From Daphnia pulex (taxonomy: Eukaryota > Arthropoda > Branchiopoda > Diplostraca > Daphniidae), in assembly GCF_021134715.1 (NCBI RefSeq), contig NC_060024.1, positions 6,386,001 to 6,450,000 on the forward strand: a DNA stretch of 64,000 nt. The letters run 5' to 3'. Shown here piece after piece: positions 1-13,200 of this stretch. Every line of letters begins with the position of its first letter. Position 1 is the first letter of the stretch. Position numbers and translations under genes: made by a program. Under the pieces are notes generated by a model. That model did not search any database. It had not been told where the DNA came from and was given only the letters and a program-made list of their open reading frames with translations.

Positions 1-170
1 TAACACGACAACCGCACATACTTCTACCAAAGGCTAGATTATTATTCACCACTGCACGTTGTGTGGAGCGCTATACAACAATTTTCGAAAGTGATTGTTG
101 TGTTCGGGGTTTTTCCAAGCGCCGAAACTTTTTAAATAAGAAGAAAAGTAAAAGAAAAGGCTGCGGAAAA

Positions 171-313
171 ATGAAATCGAAAGTGTTGGTAATGTTCTCG
201 TTGACTCTTGGGCTTCTTCTCTTGGGCGACCTCGCCAGCAGCCAAGACGATAATGTCGGCCAACAGTTGGATTCACCGCTCGCCCTACAGCACCAGGATG
301 GCAACGTTAAACC
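171..313 (+). other. Mcr: Signal-peptide exon of the Mcr gene
   Basis: ATG at 171 opens a hydrophobic leader (MKSKVLVMFSLTLGLLLLGD) followed by a short polar stretch. The exon ends in CC before gtaatt at 314. Joined to the G at 7110 it gives a proline codon and continues into the first macroglobulin domain. The intron is 6.8 kb, by far the longest of the gene, because a LINE sits in it. Upstream, 1-170 is 5' flank or 5' UTR. Confidence 0.75.
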
Positions 314-1237
314 GTAATTATAGCCTTTTAAAAAATAAAAATAAAATTGGCTTATTCATTTGCACCATGCCCTTGAAATTTCCCTACTTTTTATGTGCAG
401 TGTTAAAACTATGTAGTTAATTTGAAGTCATGTTAATCATGCGTAAGTTTTGATCGCTTAGATTTACTTAAATGCTATATGATTCCATTATTTAATCAGA
501 ACTATACTGTATCCGAATTTAGGGAGCTTCTTCGTACGTATGTATACCGACTGAAAAATTAGCATTTAAAAAATATTTGTTGTTCCCCCTTCGCGTCATC
601 TTTGAGGTGAACACAATGCAAGAGTGGAATTGAGTGACTGGGCCCCGGGCAGTCTAGACAGCTCCTCCGTGATGGTCAATACGGAAGACAGTGTAACAAT
701 AAGCAAACACCGCGGCCGATACATATTCTATGTAGTCCCCTCCGCGTTCGTTTATTGAGTTGCCGACACTCCCGACAACCAATATTTCACTTGAGCTTAC
801 AAAAAAAAAATATAACTGAATTATTAAAATCGGATAGATTAATTCGTCCCCACAAAATAAGGCTATTCAAATACTTTTTTTGTCTTTTGAGAAAGTTATG
901 AGAATCTACTGTATTGATATTGAGTAGTCGGACTCAGAGTTTGAGGTTGAATGAGAAGCAAATAACTCTTTGAAAAAAAACCCACATTGTCATATCCACC
1001 CTTTTTGTACAATTTAGATTTCGCGTAATCATCACTTATAGTGCGAAGCCCTACAAGCAGTAGTGTGCATGTATTTAGCCTTCGTCACTACTTGATGGTG
1101 ACGCGCATAGCAAATATATAATGTAGTATAGTATTTTCAATTCAAAAGTGGTTCCGGCATCCGTGCCATCAAATAAGATGGTACGGATGTCGAAGGGAAA
1201 AAAAGAAATTGTCGAGTCATTGCTGTATAGGCCTACC

Positions 1238-1275
<38 letters not shown>

Positions 1276-4200
1276 TGAAAGGCCTACTCAGTTTTGAGTG
1301 TTGCCTTAGCTCAGACCATACAGTTACAGTGCTCATGTGTCGTTGTGATTAACATATAAAATTATTACAAAGCTATACAATCAGTTTAAAACTATACGGG
1401 AGCAGAATAAAACAGCACGTTGGTACAGAGGTTTTGAAGTCACAAAGAAGGAGCAAGAAATCATTTAAGAGATATCGTATAGGTTTTGCGCATTGACGAG
1501 TGACAGGGAGAAGGTAAGACCGGCATGAAGACGGAGAAGAGAGAAGGAAGAGAGCGAGGGCAGAACGAGAGCAGACGAGCTGGAAAAGGCAATGGCTTGG
1601 AGGGCATTTGTTTGATTCGCTAGTGATGGGTAAGACTAATATTCGTGGTGGGCTTTATGTTTGTTGCGAGCTGAGAAGATTAAGAATGTTGCGAAGAGAG
1701 AGAAGTTAAGATTTGTGATGGGCTTTATGTTTGTTGCGATCTGAGACTTTGGGCGGTACTGCATATTTTTATTTTAACCTTTCGGTCTTCAGGATGAAGT
1801 CTTTAAACTCTTTCCATATGTGCCGGAACTTTGGGATGTCCTCTAGCGATGGTGGAAACGTTTTTTTGCTGCTTGAGCACGCCTGGATGAGGTGTGATCT
1901 TTGACTTGCGTATCGTGCACAGTGGAACAGAAAATGTTCTACTGTTTCGTCGCCATGGCCGCACTCACACTGCGGTGATGAGATTGTTTTGATGAGATGG
2001 AGATGGTGATTTAGTCTGCAATGCCCCGTTAGGACTTGGGTTATTTCCTGATGTATGTAGCTTCCATTTAGGCAGCTGGCGTCCGATGGTCGCGGGAAAA
2101 ATCTTCTTGTGTGTGTTCCTGTTTTGCTGCCGGCCCACTCGTCACTCCACAGCTTTTGAATTTCCGTCTTGATCTTATCTTTGAGAAGTTCTATTGACCA
2201 GGGTTGATCTTTAGTTACTTGAGAGCCAAGATCGAGGACGGCTTTTGCTGCTTCTTTTGCGAGGTCAATACCTTCTGCTTCTTTAGCGACTAGATTGAGA
2301 TGAATGTGGTCCCGATTGTCGTAGCATAGCTTTCTACAGGTGATTGCTGCTTCGTTCAGTTTTTCATTTTTAGTGCAGTCCTTGAGGGCAGGGACAGATT
2401 TGCAAAAAATATTGCAGCTAGTATAGTTGCTCTTATTTGCAACAGCATATTGTAGTGCAGCTAGCAGGCCTAGGATTTCCGCCTGGTTTTCAGTTGTGTT
2501 TGCGGCTAACTTCTCTTGTGCGGTTTGGACGACTACCTTTGATGCACAACAGACAATCCCAAGTCCGACTCCTGCTGTAGATTTGTGGCTTTTAGTGTAG
2601 ATGGCCAGGCCGTTTTCTTCTGGTGGAAGTGTAGATTCATCTTCTGATCTGTAGTTCAGTTTGCTCAGCTCCCATGGTGGGTGACTTCGCGAGTGGAATT
2701 TTCGCGTGCTGTCCATTGTTTGATCGAGTTTTTGTTTATGCAGTACCGCACCAATAGTTGCGGCAGAGGAGGGAGAAAATTCGACATGTTTATGAGAAAG
2801 ATAATAATTGACAGAAAATTCAAGGATTTTTAGCTCGATAGGTAAGAAATTTGAAATAATTAGAAGGGAATTTAAGGGCACATTTTTTAGCGATCGTGTG
2901 ATGCATTTGAGCATCGATCTTTGAACAGTTTGCAATTTGGTCTTGTATGATTTGATTAGAATAACACGGCACCACACTGAGCATCCATAAAGGAGTTTGG
3001 GTACAATAATAGTTTTGTAGAGAGTGACCAGTTTTTTTGTGTCTAAACCCCAGGTGCGCCTTAAACATCTCCTCAGAATGTGGATTTGTCTTTGGGTTGC
3101 CCGACATTTTTCCTCAATATGTGACTTCCAACTGAGTTTGGCATCTAATTCGAAACCGACAAACTTGGAAGTCGCAGAGGGTGAGATAATGTTTTCTTTG
3201 ATTTTAAAGTTACATGGCTCTATTGTTCTTTTGTTTGAGAAAATCATGAGAATTGTTTTGAGTGCGTTTATATCTAATAGATAGCGATCACATTTTGCCA
3301 CTGTGTCGTTAGCTATTAGCTGTAAATTGCTTATGGCAATATCAATAACTTTGTGCCAGCAGACGATAGCAATATCGTCCGCATAGCCAATTATTTTATA
3401 GGGGAAAGGATACGACATACTTATGAGCTCTTCCGCCAGGATGATCCACAAGAATGGAGATAGGACTCCGCCCTGTGGGCACCCTATTTGTATTGAGCAT
3501 TTGTAAAGTCCCTGATTTGTTTTGATTATCGCGGTCCGATCCTTGAGCAGGCTTGCGATTATGTCAATGAGATAGAGTGGGCACTTCCTTTTGGTCAGTG
3601 CTGCCAGTATCGCTGCCGGCCAAGCCCCATCAAACGCCCCGCTTATGTCCAGAAAAACCGCTGCTGTGTAACCTCTGCTTTCACGGTTTGTTTCGATTGT
3701 GCTTACCAGAGAATGCATGGCACTCACTGTTGACCTTCCTTGTCGAAATCCATGCTGACTCTCTCCAAACCATTTCTCTGTCACCGACATCCATGTTAGC
3801 CTATTGTAAATAATTTTCTCAAATATTTTACCAAGGGAATTCAGAACACTAATAGGTCGGAAGCTTTTAACATTTTTATATGACTCTTTATTGGGTTTTT
3901 TAAGTATAGTTACCTTCGCGTCCTTCCATTGCTTAGGATAGTATTTGAGGTCTAAACACTTATTGTATAAGATCCGGAGGGTATCAGCTAGTAATGAATA
4001 TACCTCTTGTATAATTGAGATTGAGATCCCATCTGTGCCCGGAGACGAGCTTGCGTTTAGTGCGAAGACTGCTGCTTCTACTTCTTCACTTGTAATGGTT
4101 GGTTGTACTTCATTTGCGCTTGCTTTCTTGTAGTTTGCATACGTGTTGATAATTTCTTCCTGCTCTGGGCCAATTGGTTTTGGGGCAGGAAAAAAGCTGT

Positions 4201-7200
4201 TACCTAGCTCTTTGATTATCTCTTCTTCTTCCGTCATAGACCTTCCATCCACAACAAGTTCCGTGGGCACTTGGCTGGTGTTCTGGCTATTGGACAAGAT
4301 TCTTAGGCTCTTAAATAAGTCCTTATTCATGTTTACAGTGCAAAAGTTCTCGAACGCTTTTCCTTTGCTTTTTCTTAGCACTTTTTGATACATCCGTTTG
4401 GCTGAGCGGAAATTTGTTTCTTGCGGTGAACACTCTTTACTGGTACGTTTCCTCTCCTTGATGTTATTGGCTTTGAGAAATTTTTCATACTTGGCCGTTG
4501 CAGTGCGCATCTCCGCCTTCAGTTTATCCAGTTCCGGTGTCCAAAAATCTAGTTCGCTTTTGCTCTGTTTGTTTCTTGGCAGTTCCGATTTAATTGCACT
4601 ATTACCTATAATTGAAGTTATATTATTAACGATGCCATCTAGGTCTGCTTCGCTTTGCAAACCATCCCAATTTACATTTAGATTACACAGCTCACTATCC
4701 AATGTTGATCTTAATTTACTTTTATCTATGTTGCTCAATTTTGGTACCTTTGGTTCTTTTGATTGTCGGTTTGGTCGGCCAACCATAAGTTCAAAGTGTA
4801 TGTATGGGTGGTCGGAGAGGGTTACAGTGTTCAAGAATTTCCACCCCGAAATTTTTACCTTGTCTCCATAAAGTGTGACATCCACTTTAGAAATTTTTAA
4901 GGGAATATATTCTAGTTTGGAATTTGGGACGTTAGCAATATTCAAGTTATTTTTAATAATGAGGTGTTCAAGTTCTACTCCCTTCTTGTCTGTGCGACTA
5001 CTTCCCCAGAGCTTATTTCTTGCATTGGCATCCATACCTATTATTGTTGTTTTGAAATGATTAAAATTAGGATTATTAAAAATGTTCATTACTGCGTCCA
5101 ATTTGCTATTTGATGGCCTGCAGTAGATTGAAAAGATAAAGATTGGCTCATCAACATTTATTTTAATACCTATGCATTCATTGCTTACCGGGTTTGGGAC
5201 TGTTTCCACCATAATCGTTCGCTTAGTTAGGATTATGGCTCCATAGGCATGATCTTTCCTATCAAGGTTTTGATGGACGATATAGATATCGGGAACCGAA
5301 GGGACATGCAATTCATTATTAAAAATATTAATACACGCATAGGGTTCTTGGATAAGGGCAATGTCTATACTTAGGTCTACAAGAATTTTAAAAAAGTGTA
5401 GTGATGCCGTTTTGGAATGTTGTAGGTTAATTTGTATGCATTTTAGATTATTTAAGTTGTTAGGTTTTTCTGTCATTTATGATAAGAGTTTTTTGAGCCT
5501 ATCTACTGCCTTAATCCGCTCCGGGCATTTTGGGTCATCTGATTTATGCTTACCATTTTTACAGTTAACACACTTGAACTTACTGTCCAGATGCTCACAT
5601 TCTTTTGTTTTGTGTGTTTTCTCTGCGCACTTTCCACAGACTTCTGTCTTTGATGGGCAGTTGGGAGAGATATGGTCTAGCTTATGGCACTTAAAACACG
5701 ATCTTATTTCCCGGTTGAGATCCATTTCTTTGATGTTGTGTTTCTTGAAGCCATTGATATTTGTATGGATTATACCTGCTTTTAGGATTGCTACTTGCGT
5801 CTTCTTGGATGTCACATAAATTTTTACATGTCCCTTTTCTCTGGACAGAATTTTGATGCTGCTTATGTTGCCTCGCAACAGCTCGTTCCGGTATTCGATT
5901 TCAGTTTGAAGTTCCTCTAAATCATTTGTTCCGGTGGCAAAGGCAACAACCGGGTAATTAAATTTCTGTTCTGCAATTGATTTTACCGTCCCGGTTAGTT
6001 TAGGGTCTTCTTTTATGATCTGTTCTGCCTTCTTGGCATCTGCTGCATTGTTGAAAACTAGGCGGGCTTGGTTGTTCCTCTTTGAGAAGTGTTGGAGTGT
6101 CGGCCATTGTTCGTTGCTTTTAAAAAACTGATCCATTGACTTACCATCCAGATTGGTGGTATCTAATTCCGGGTCCAGCTTAGCTATTAACGTTACTGAT
6201 TTGGCCGCTCCAGCGAAGGATGCTGGTTTCGATGCCCCAAATGGAGTTTTGCTGTCTTGTTGCCCTGTTTCGTCTTTCTTAAAAATCCAATCAAGAGTAC
6301 CTTTGCCGATTTGGATGTGGATTTTGTCCATTTCAGTTTGTAGCTTGTTGTACTTTTCTGCTAGATCAACATTTTCTGCTTCTAGTTCTTGGATGATGCT
6401 AATAAAGTCTTCTGGAGCCATTTTGCTAAAATCTCTTTCGCTTTCTGTTCGTTGTCTCTTTTGTGAAGTGCTACTGTTTGATCTGTCCCTTGATCGCAAA
6501 AGAGAGCAAATGTTTTTGCACTGTATTGAGCAGTACTTGTAGTTACCTGGGCCTAATTGTGTGAGTTTCTTCTGACAGTTCCTGTGCATGCATTTTTTCC
6601 CCCCACCGTTAACCTCCCCTGCTGTCCCTTCCAGATCCATTCCCTCGTCGTCTGGCATGCCAGTTAACGGGGACGTTCCAGGTAGACTAGCAAGGTATTC
6701 TCTGGCTTACCCACAACAATGAATTCTGCCTGAGGCAGAATATGAGTGGGTCTGTCAGAGTAGGCCTTCAGTTGGGAAGATTATTATTACGTTGGCAGAA
6801 AGTATCCAAAGAGTCACACAATCGATGCACTAGGAATTTATCTCTTATTTGAGCCTAAGCTCACTATACAGGTATCACTTTTTTATTTGAAAATTTACTG
6901 TAGATGAGAGCTAAAATATACGATATGTGTCTTATAGCAGACGACGAACTTGCCTACCTATATAGTTTCTATTTTTATTTTATTGTCCAATCAGTTTTGT
7001 TGGGTGACGTGCTCATAATTTTATACTGTTGCGGTTAAACTGTCAGAGCGGATGCATATATACTTGATGTATAATATATACTTCTGTTGATTATTTTATG
7101 GGATACAAGGACTTTTGTGGCGACGGCCTCGAAGATCGTCCGCCCTAACACGGTCTACCGAGTCAACATGTTTGTTCTGCCGGACGCAGAAGGTCTGATA

Positions 7201-10200
7201 GTCAAAGCTCTCATCACCAAAGACGGTGGTCAACACATCGCTTCGGCTATAGAAACCATCGATTCCGGAGTTAGCCACAATCTCTTATTGAAGGTTGATT
7301 TTCTAGCTTCAGACAACTTATTGAGCCAACATCTCATATGGTCTATATTATGTTTATTGTCATAGATCCCAGGTTCGCTGACCGACGGCCAGTACCAATT
7401 GAAGTTGGACGGCTATGATCTCTTACAACCGCAAAAGTCCGTTTTTTCCAAGCGCGGCCATTTGGAATTTCATCCAGATTTCCTATCCATTCTAGTCCAG
7501 ACCAACCGTAAAATCTACAAAAACGAAATGAAAGGTAATATTCAAAATCCACCAATTCTTCCGGCGGTGTTTAATTATCTTTTATTTGACTTCCGTCCAT
7601 GATTAGTTCGTTTCCGTGCCATAATCACGCAACTAGTGAACCTGAAACCTTACTCCGATCCCGTCACCGTCTACATATTGGTAAGATCTTTCGCTTGTTT
7701 CTTTGTGTAAAAGCCTCGATGTTGATTATATTCCCCCATCGTTGCCCATAAATCACAATCAAGAATCCCGAAGGTTTCGTCATGAGGCGCTGGCCGTCGC
7801 GTTACCCTACCACCGGTATGTTTCCAGATTTTATCCGTTTAATGTGTTAAGTATTTTAACCTTTTGTTTTTCCATAAATAAAGGTGTGATTACGTTACTT
7901 TACCAACTGCCGACATTTCCAAGCGAGGGGAAATGGACGATCCGTGTGGAGGCAATGTCACAAATCCACGATCACCACATCATCGTCGAGCGCTTCTACT
8001 ACCGATTCTTTGACGTAATTCACATTTTCTATTTATTCATGCTAACCTTGGTCTTCCTCCTGGGTTTTTCCGCAAAACAACAAATGCATAAATTTAGTCA
8101 GCGCATACATATTAGCGGATATTGTTTAGTGGAAAATAACGAAATGTTTGGTAGCAACGCCCGATTGTTTGTTATTGACTGCCGAGACGACGCCTATTTA
8201 TAGAAACAACGTTCGTGGTGTCGTGATGCGTGTCGACATTAAATGCGGTCGCACTGCTGAGCTATCAAACCTTTAACTAGAAAACAGGAGAAACTCACAA
8301 CGAATAGATTCAAGCTACAGCAGGTGTTTATAGGTTTCTATTTTCAAAGTTACATCACGTAGACCATTATTGGTAGATTTTATCTCAATTTGAATTTGAA
8401 TTTCCCGCTTTTCTAGCGTGTGACTGAGAAATTGCTGCACTTCTACCGGATAACTATTAAGTCCGAGTGTATAGTGGAAAGCGTTGTCATCGCAAAAACA
8501 ATAAAAGGTGTAAAAGCATTTGATCGCAATCGAGCGTATTATGCAATGATAGGGGATAAAGTGCGTTACATTTGAATGTCAATTTGTTTTCGATTCAGTT
8601 CAAGTTCAAGTGAACATTACATGTACTTTTAGAAGCAAATAGATTCACAACAAGCCGCAAAAGAAAATAAGTTTTGAATCGAAATTTAACGTGACCACGA
8701 ACGCGTACGACACCAGCAAAGTTCCTTATAGCCTTATATGCTGTGGGGCGCCAATCTATATCTACAATCTTCTCGTGAAATCAGCACTCATCACGTTACT
8801 CATTGATAGTCCAAACTATAGTCTTATGTAGTCCCCAAAAGCCGCTAAAAGCTTAGAAACTAGGTGATATCTTTGGACCGCCGACTGTTAAAGCTTTTTT
8901 AAAATTTCAAACGCCAATAATTTTGCGTCTTTGCGAATGATTAGAAATTTGAATAACTATTTGGAAAAAACAGGTCATTCCGTCAGCGCCGGCTTACGTT
9001 TTGGACTCGGACGAGAGTTACACGGCCGCCGTCACCACTTCGTTCCATCCGGGACGGGTGGCCAGCGGCAATTTGACTCTCCAAGTCTACGCTCGCCCAG
9101 TCAATTCTTCCTTGGCCGACTTCCGCTTCGTCAGACAAGATTTTCACCAATGGGTAAATCAATAACGAGGCTCCAATTAATTATTTTGTAAAAAATTCCA
9201 AACATTTTTGAAATTTAATTAATGAAATTTTTTAGACTTACGATTTTACGTACGATGTCCAATTGGAGGACGTGAAGAGGAGCGTCGGCGTCAGCAGCTT
9301 GACTGGCTGGGTCATCCGCGTCGCCATGACTTTGTACCATCACTTTGAAGGCGAATCGCGCGACGGTTTCATCGAAACGCGCATCATCCGGGCCCAGCTG
9401 AAATTCCGGTTCGGCGGTTCCAAAACGGCCGTTTTCAAGCCCGGAATGCCGTACGAAGGGCACGTCTATCTCATGTACGACGATGACGAGGCCGTTTCTC
9501 CGGAGAAACTGGCCGGGGCTACACTGACCATCCGGCCAGTGGCGACTACGTCCAACGGCCAATTGAAGACGCTACCGGAAATCGTAGTGCCCCGTCAAGG
9601 CGAGTACCAGCGATCGTCAGATGACCATTTGAATTACTACGGAAACAACTACGACATCTGGATGGATCGACAAATGGAAGACGCCGAGTACAAGACATTC
9701 CGCCAATTCGGCATTCATCATTTTCGTGTAATTTAAATATTTTCTCCAACATTTCAATTTGTTGATTTCATTATGTTGTTGAATAGTTTACAGTGCCAAA
9801 AGATGCCAGTTCGCTCAAGATAACGGCCTACTACAAGGACGACGAAGGCGATCAAGTCAGTGTTGACCAGCAGGCCGTAGCCTTTTATTCCCTTGGCAAT
9901 TTTTTCGTTCACGTTTCCACTAGCACGGATGAAGGTCTCCTCGGCCACTTTGCCACCATCCACCTGAGGAGCAATTTTGCTTTCCAAGACTACAGTTACG
10001 TCGTACGTAATAATATAAAACTCAATTTTTTGTTCGATTCGAAATTGTTCGATTTTTCCTTATGTGTTTTGTGTACGCGTATAGATCTCGTCGAAAGGTT
10101 TGGTGGTTCACGGAGCGACAGAGACCCTTGCACACGCCACGAAATCGTTGACTTTCTCCGTGCCGGTCTCGACCGATATGGCGCCAACTTTCAAATTAGT

Positions 10201-13200
10201 CGCTATGATGGTTAGCCCCCTGGGCGATCTGGTGGCCGATTCCGTCACGATTCCAGTGCAGAGTATTAACCGTTACAAGGTCGGTCAATGCTTGCCAACA
10301 TATCGGCTGCTATATCCAGTAAAAGTGAGATGATGTAATAAAACCGTCTGTGTGGGCAATTTATTCATGCAGACGAATTTGACCATGGTGCAGACCAAGG
10401 ATCACAGTAAGTTGACGGTGCAGGTTGTCACGCGGACTCTACCGGGGGCTTTCACGGGCGTGTCGCTCATCCGGTCGGCCAATTACATGTTCCAGGCGGA
10501 CAACGAGATCACCTACAGTCGTATGATTCGGGCTCTGTATCAACTGGAACCTTTCTCCAGGTAGGAATAATCAATCAAAAATCAAAATAGACATAGAATT
10601 GTATAACGGAAATGTTAATTTTCGATTGTATTATTCAGATCAGTTAGCGGAATCACATGGACAGACCGAGAGGGAAGCAAAGCGGATAAAAGTCAGTACT
10701 TTAAATCGGCCAATCCAGGAGCGGATACAAAGCGAACGTTCAATTTGGCCGGCCTTTTAGTCTTCACCGACGCTAGGATCAGTCAATATCCCGACACAGG
10801 TGATGCACAATTCTCCATTGACTATTACGTAACATTTTATTTTGCAACTGAAAATTCTTTTGTAGCCAATTGCAACAAAGCTAACGGATACGAGCCGTGC
10901 ATGGCCGTCGGATGCTTTCACAAGGATCAGCGCTGCGATGGAAAATCGGATTGCACCGACGGATCCGACGAGGATGACTGCAAGTCTTGATTGAATTAAA
11001 CCTGCATCAAATTTTGAAATTGACTTAATATTTGAAATTTTGAATATGATGAATGATGCAGGTCCGCTGACTAAAGATGACAGGATGGATTTTAGAATGT
11101 TTAGAAGGAACCGATTCCACGTAATTTAATTTTGTCATGACGTCATATACAATTCTCAGCCAATTAAACTTAACGCTAAATATACTCGCAGGATTTTTAC
11201 GATTGGCTGGACGGAGATTGGGCGTGGTTCGATATTCCAGTGACGGATGACGGTTTCGATTTCAACGACCGTTCAGTGGCTTTAACCAACGAAGTTTGGT
11301 TCCTCACCGCATTCACCTTCCATCGTGAATTGGGTTTCGCCGTTATAGACGATGTCGTCGAGGTTTGATTCAATTAAAATTCAAATGCACTTTTAAATTA
11401 TATGTCATAAAAAAGACTGTTTTAATATATCCAGTACGAAGGATCGCTCCCATTTTACGTTTCGGTCGAGTCGCCCAGTTTCATCCGGCGCGGAGAGACT
11501 GTGGGCATCCGACTTCTCTTCATCAACAACCTCCAGGTGGATACGATGGGTCTCATCATACTGGAAGCGTCGGACGATTATTGTTTCGTCGAGACTGAAG
11601 CCCACGGAGAAGTGGCCCACTATCACCCTAGTCTCGTCTGCGCCGAAAAACATCACATGGTCACGGTAAACAATAATTTAGACTTCATTTGTTTGCTATA
11701 ATTATTATCATGATTAAAGTGCTACTTTGCTATTGCGGGATTTTTGAATAGGTGAGAGGAGGATCCACGACAGAAGTGTTCATGCCCATCTCACCTCGGA
11801 TCGAACAGGGAAGCATCACCGTCAAAATCCAAGTCCTTAGTCACATTTTTGAACAGAATTTGGAAATCGGACTGGAAGTTTTAGTAGGTTAAATTTTTTA
11901 AAAAATTGTTGAGCTTTCTGAAATTGACTTAAACATTGAATTTCATAGCCTGAAGGAGCCACCATCAGTCGCCATACTTCGCTTTTATTGGACTTGAAAA
12001 ATCGAGCGCACCTCCTAAGATTTCTCGACATTCCGGTTGAAGAGTCGCCCATCATTCCATACTCCAAATTCCGGCGATATGTTTACGGCAGTCCTCGAGC
12101 CTCTATTACTTTGTGTGGTAATAATTATTCTTCCGGTTTGGTAAATTGAGTTTACTTATTTTTTCCCCATCGATAACAGGCGATGTCTTTGGTCCCGTTT
12201 TCCCGTCTACGCCCATCACCACCGACTCGCTACTCGGCAGATCTCTGCGCGGAACCGAAGCGAATTTGTACAACTTGGCCACCACTTTGTGGAGTCTTCA
12301 CTATCTCCGGCTGACGAATCAACTCGTGTCGGATGTTTTGTACAGCGGATTGAACGACATGAACGTGCAAATGGCGGAACTGATGCGCCTCTACAGTCAC
12401 GACGGATCGTTTCGCGCCCACACAAATTCAAATCCCAGCGTCTGGGTGACGGTTAGTTTTGTCTAGAGAATGAGAATCTATATTGAATTGGGAAATCTTA
12501 ATACGAAATTGTTCAAATTGTTGTATAGGCTTGGGTGATTAGAATCTTGGGCCAGTCACAGTTTCAAGATTGGGAAAATCATTATTATGTTGATCAGCAA
12601 TTGTTGACCAACTCCGTCAAGTGGATCCTACAATTTCAGCGTCGTGATGGTTCGTTTGGAGAGACGGAAAATTACATTTCCCCTCTTGATAGGCGACTCT
12701 TGGTATTCATTATTCAAGTTTTTTCGCATTTTTATGTATTCGAAATTCAATAATAAAATTGCCGTTTTATTTGCAGCCGCGGTATAACTCGACATTTAAG
12801 GGTGGCCATACTGCCCATGTACTTTTGTCACTCTGTGCCACCAGCGAAAGTCTTGACGGAGCTGTTAAAGTGGCCACCGCTTCCGCCAAAGTCCGTGCTG
12901 TTCGGTAACCAACAAACAACTCAAAAAATGTCAAATATAAAATGTTAATTATTCATGTCTATTCATTGCAGTTATCTGGAACGAATTTTAGATATTTTGA
13001 CAGATCAGTATGAGTTAGCGATTGTTACTTATGCGTTGCAAATCACCAGCAGTCCAGCCCAAGAGGCTGCCTTCGGTCGGCTGCACATTTTAAGACGAGA
13101 AGAAGGTGAGAAGGCAGTGACATTGTTTTCAGGTTTATAGATGGCAATTTTTAAAAAATTAATAATAACGTAATAGAGGGGGTGGTGTACTGGTCGCGGG

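Larger units (their letters stand above)
1243..6951 (-). mobile_element. Full-length non-LTR retrotransposon (LINE; R1/LOA/I group)
   Basis: Element of about 5.7 kb inserted antisense in Mcr intron 1. Reading on the minus strand it has about 290 bp of 5' UTR, ORF1 (6658-5477), ORF2 (5476-1769), about 500 bp of 3' UTR, and a poly(A) tail seen as a T run up to 1273. It is flanked by the 12-bp direct repeat GCCTACCTATAT at 1231-1242 and 6952-6963, which fixes both ends. Both ORFs are open and the target duplication is perfect, so the insertion is probably young. The clade is an estimate from the endonuclease, reverse transcriptase and RNase H-like order. Confidence 0.92.

Noticed and set aside
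4398-4871. 157-codon plus-strand frame inside the LINE
   Set aside because: Antisense to ORF2; residues show no domain and the reverse strand has clear endonuclease/reverse transcriptase motifs.
10981-10989. TGA directly after the LDLa domain taken as the end of a separate short gene
   Set aside because: Downstream exons continue the same macroglobulin domains in phase once the intron is removed, so one gene is the better reading.
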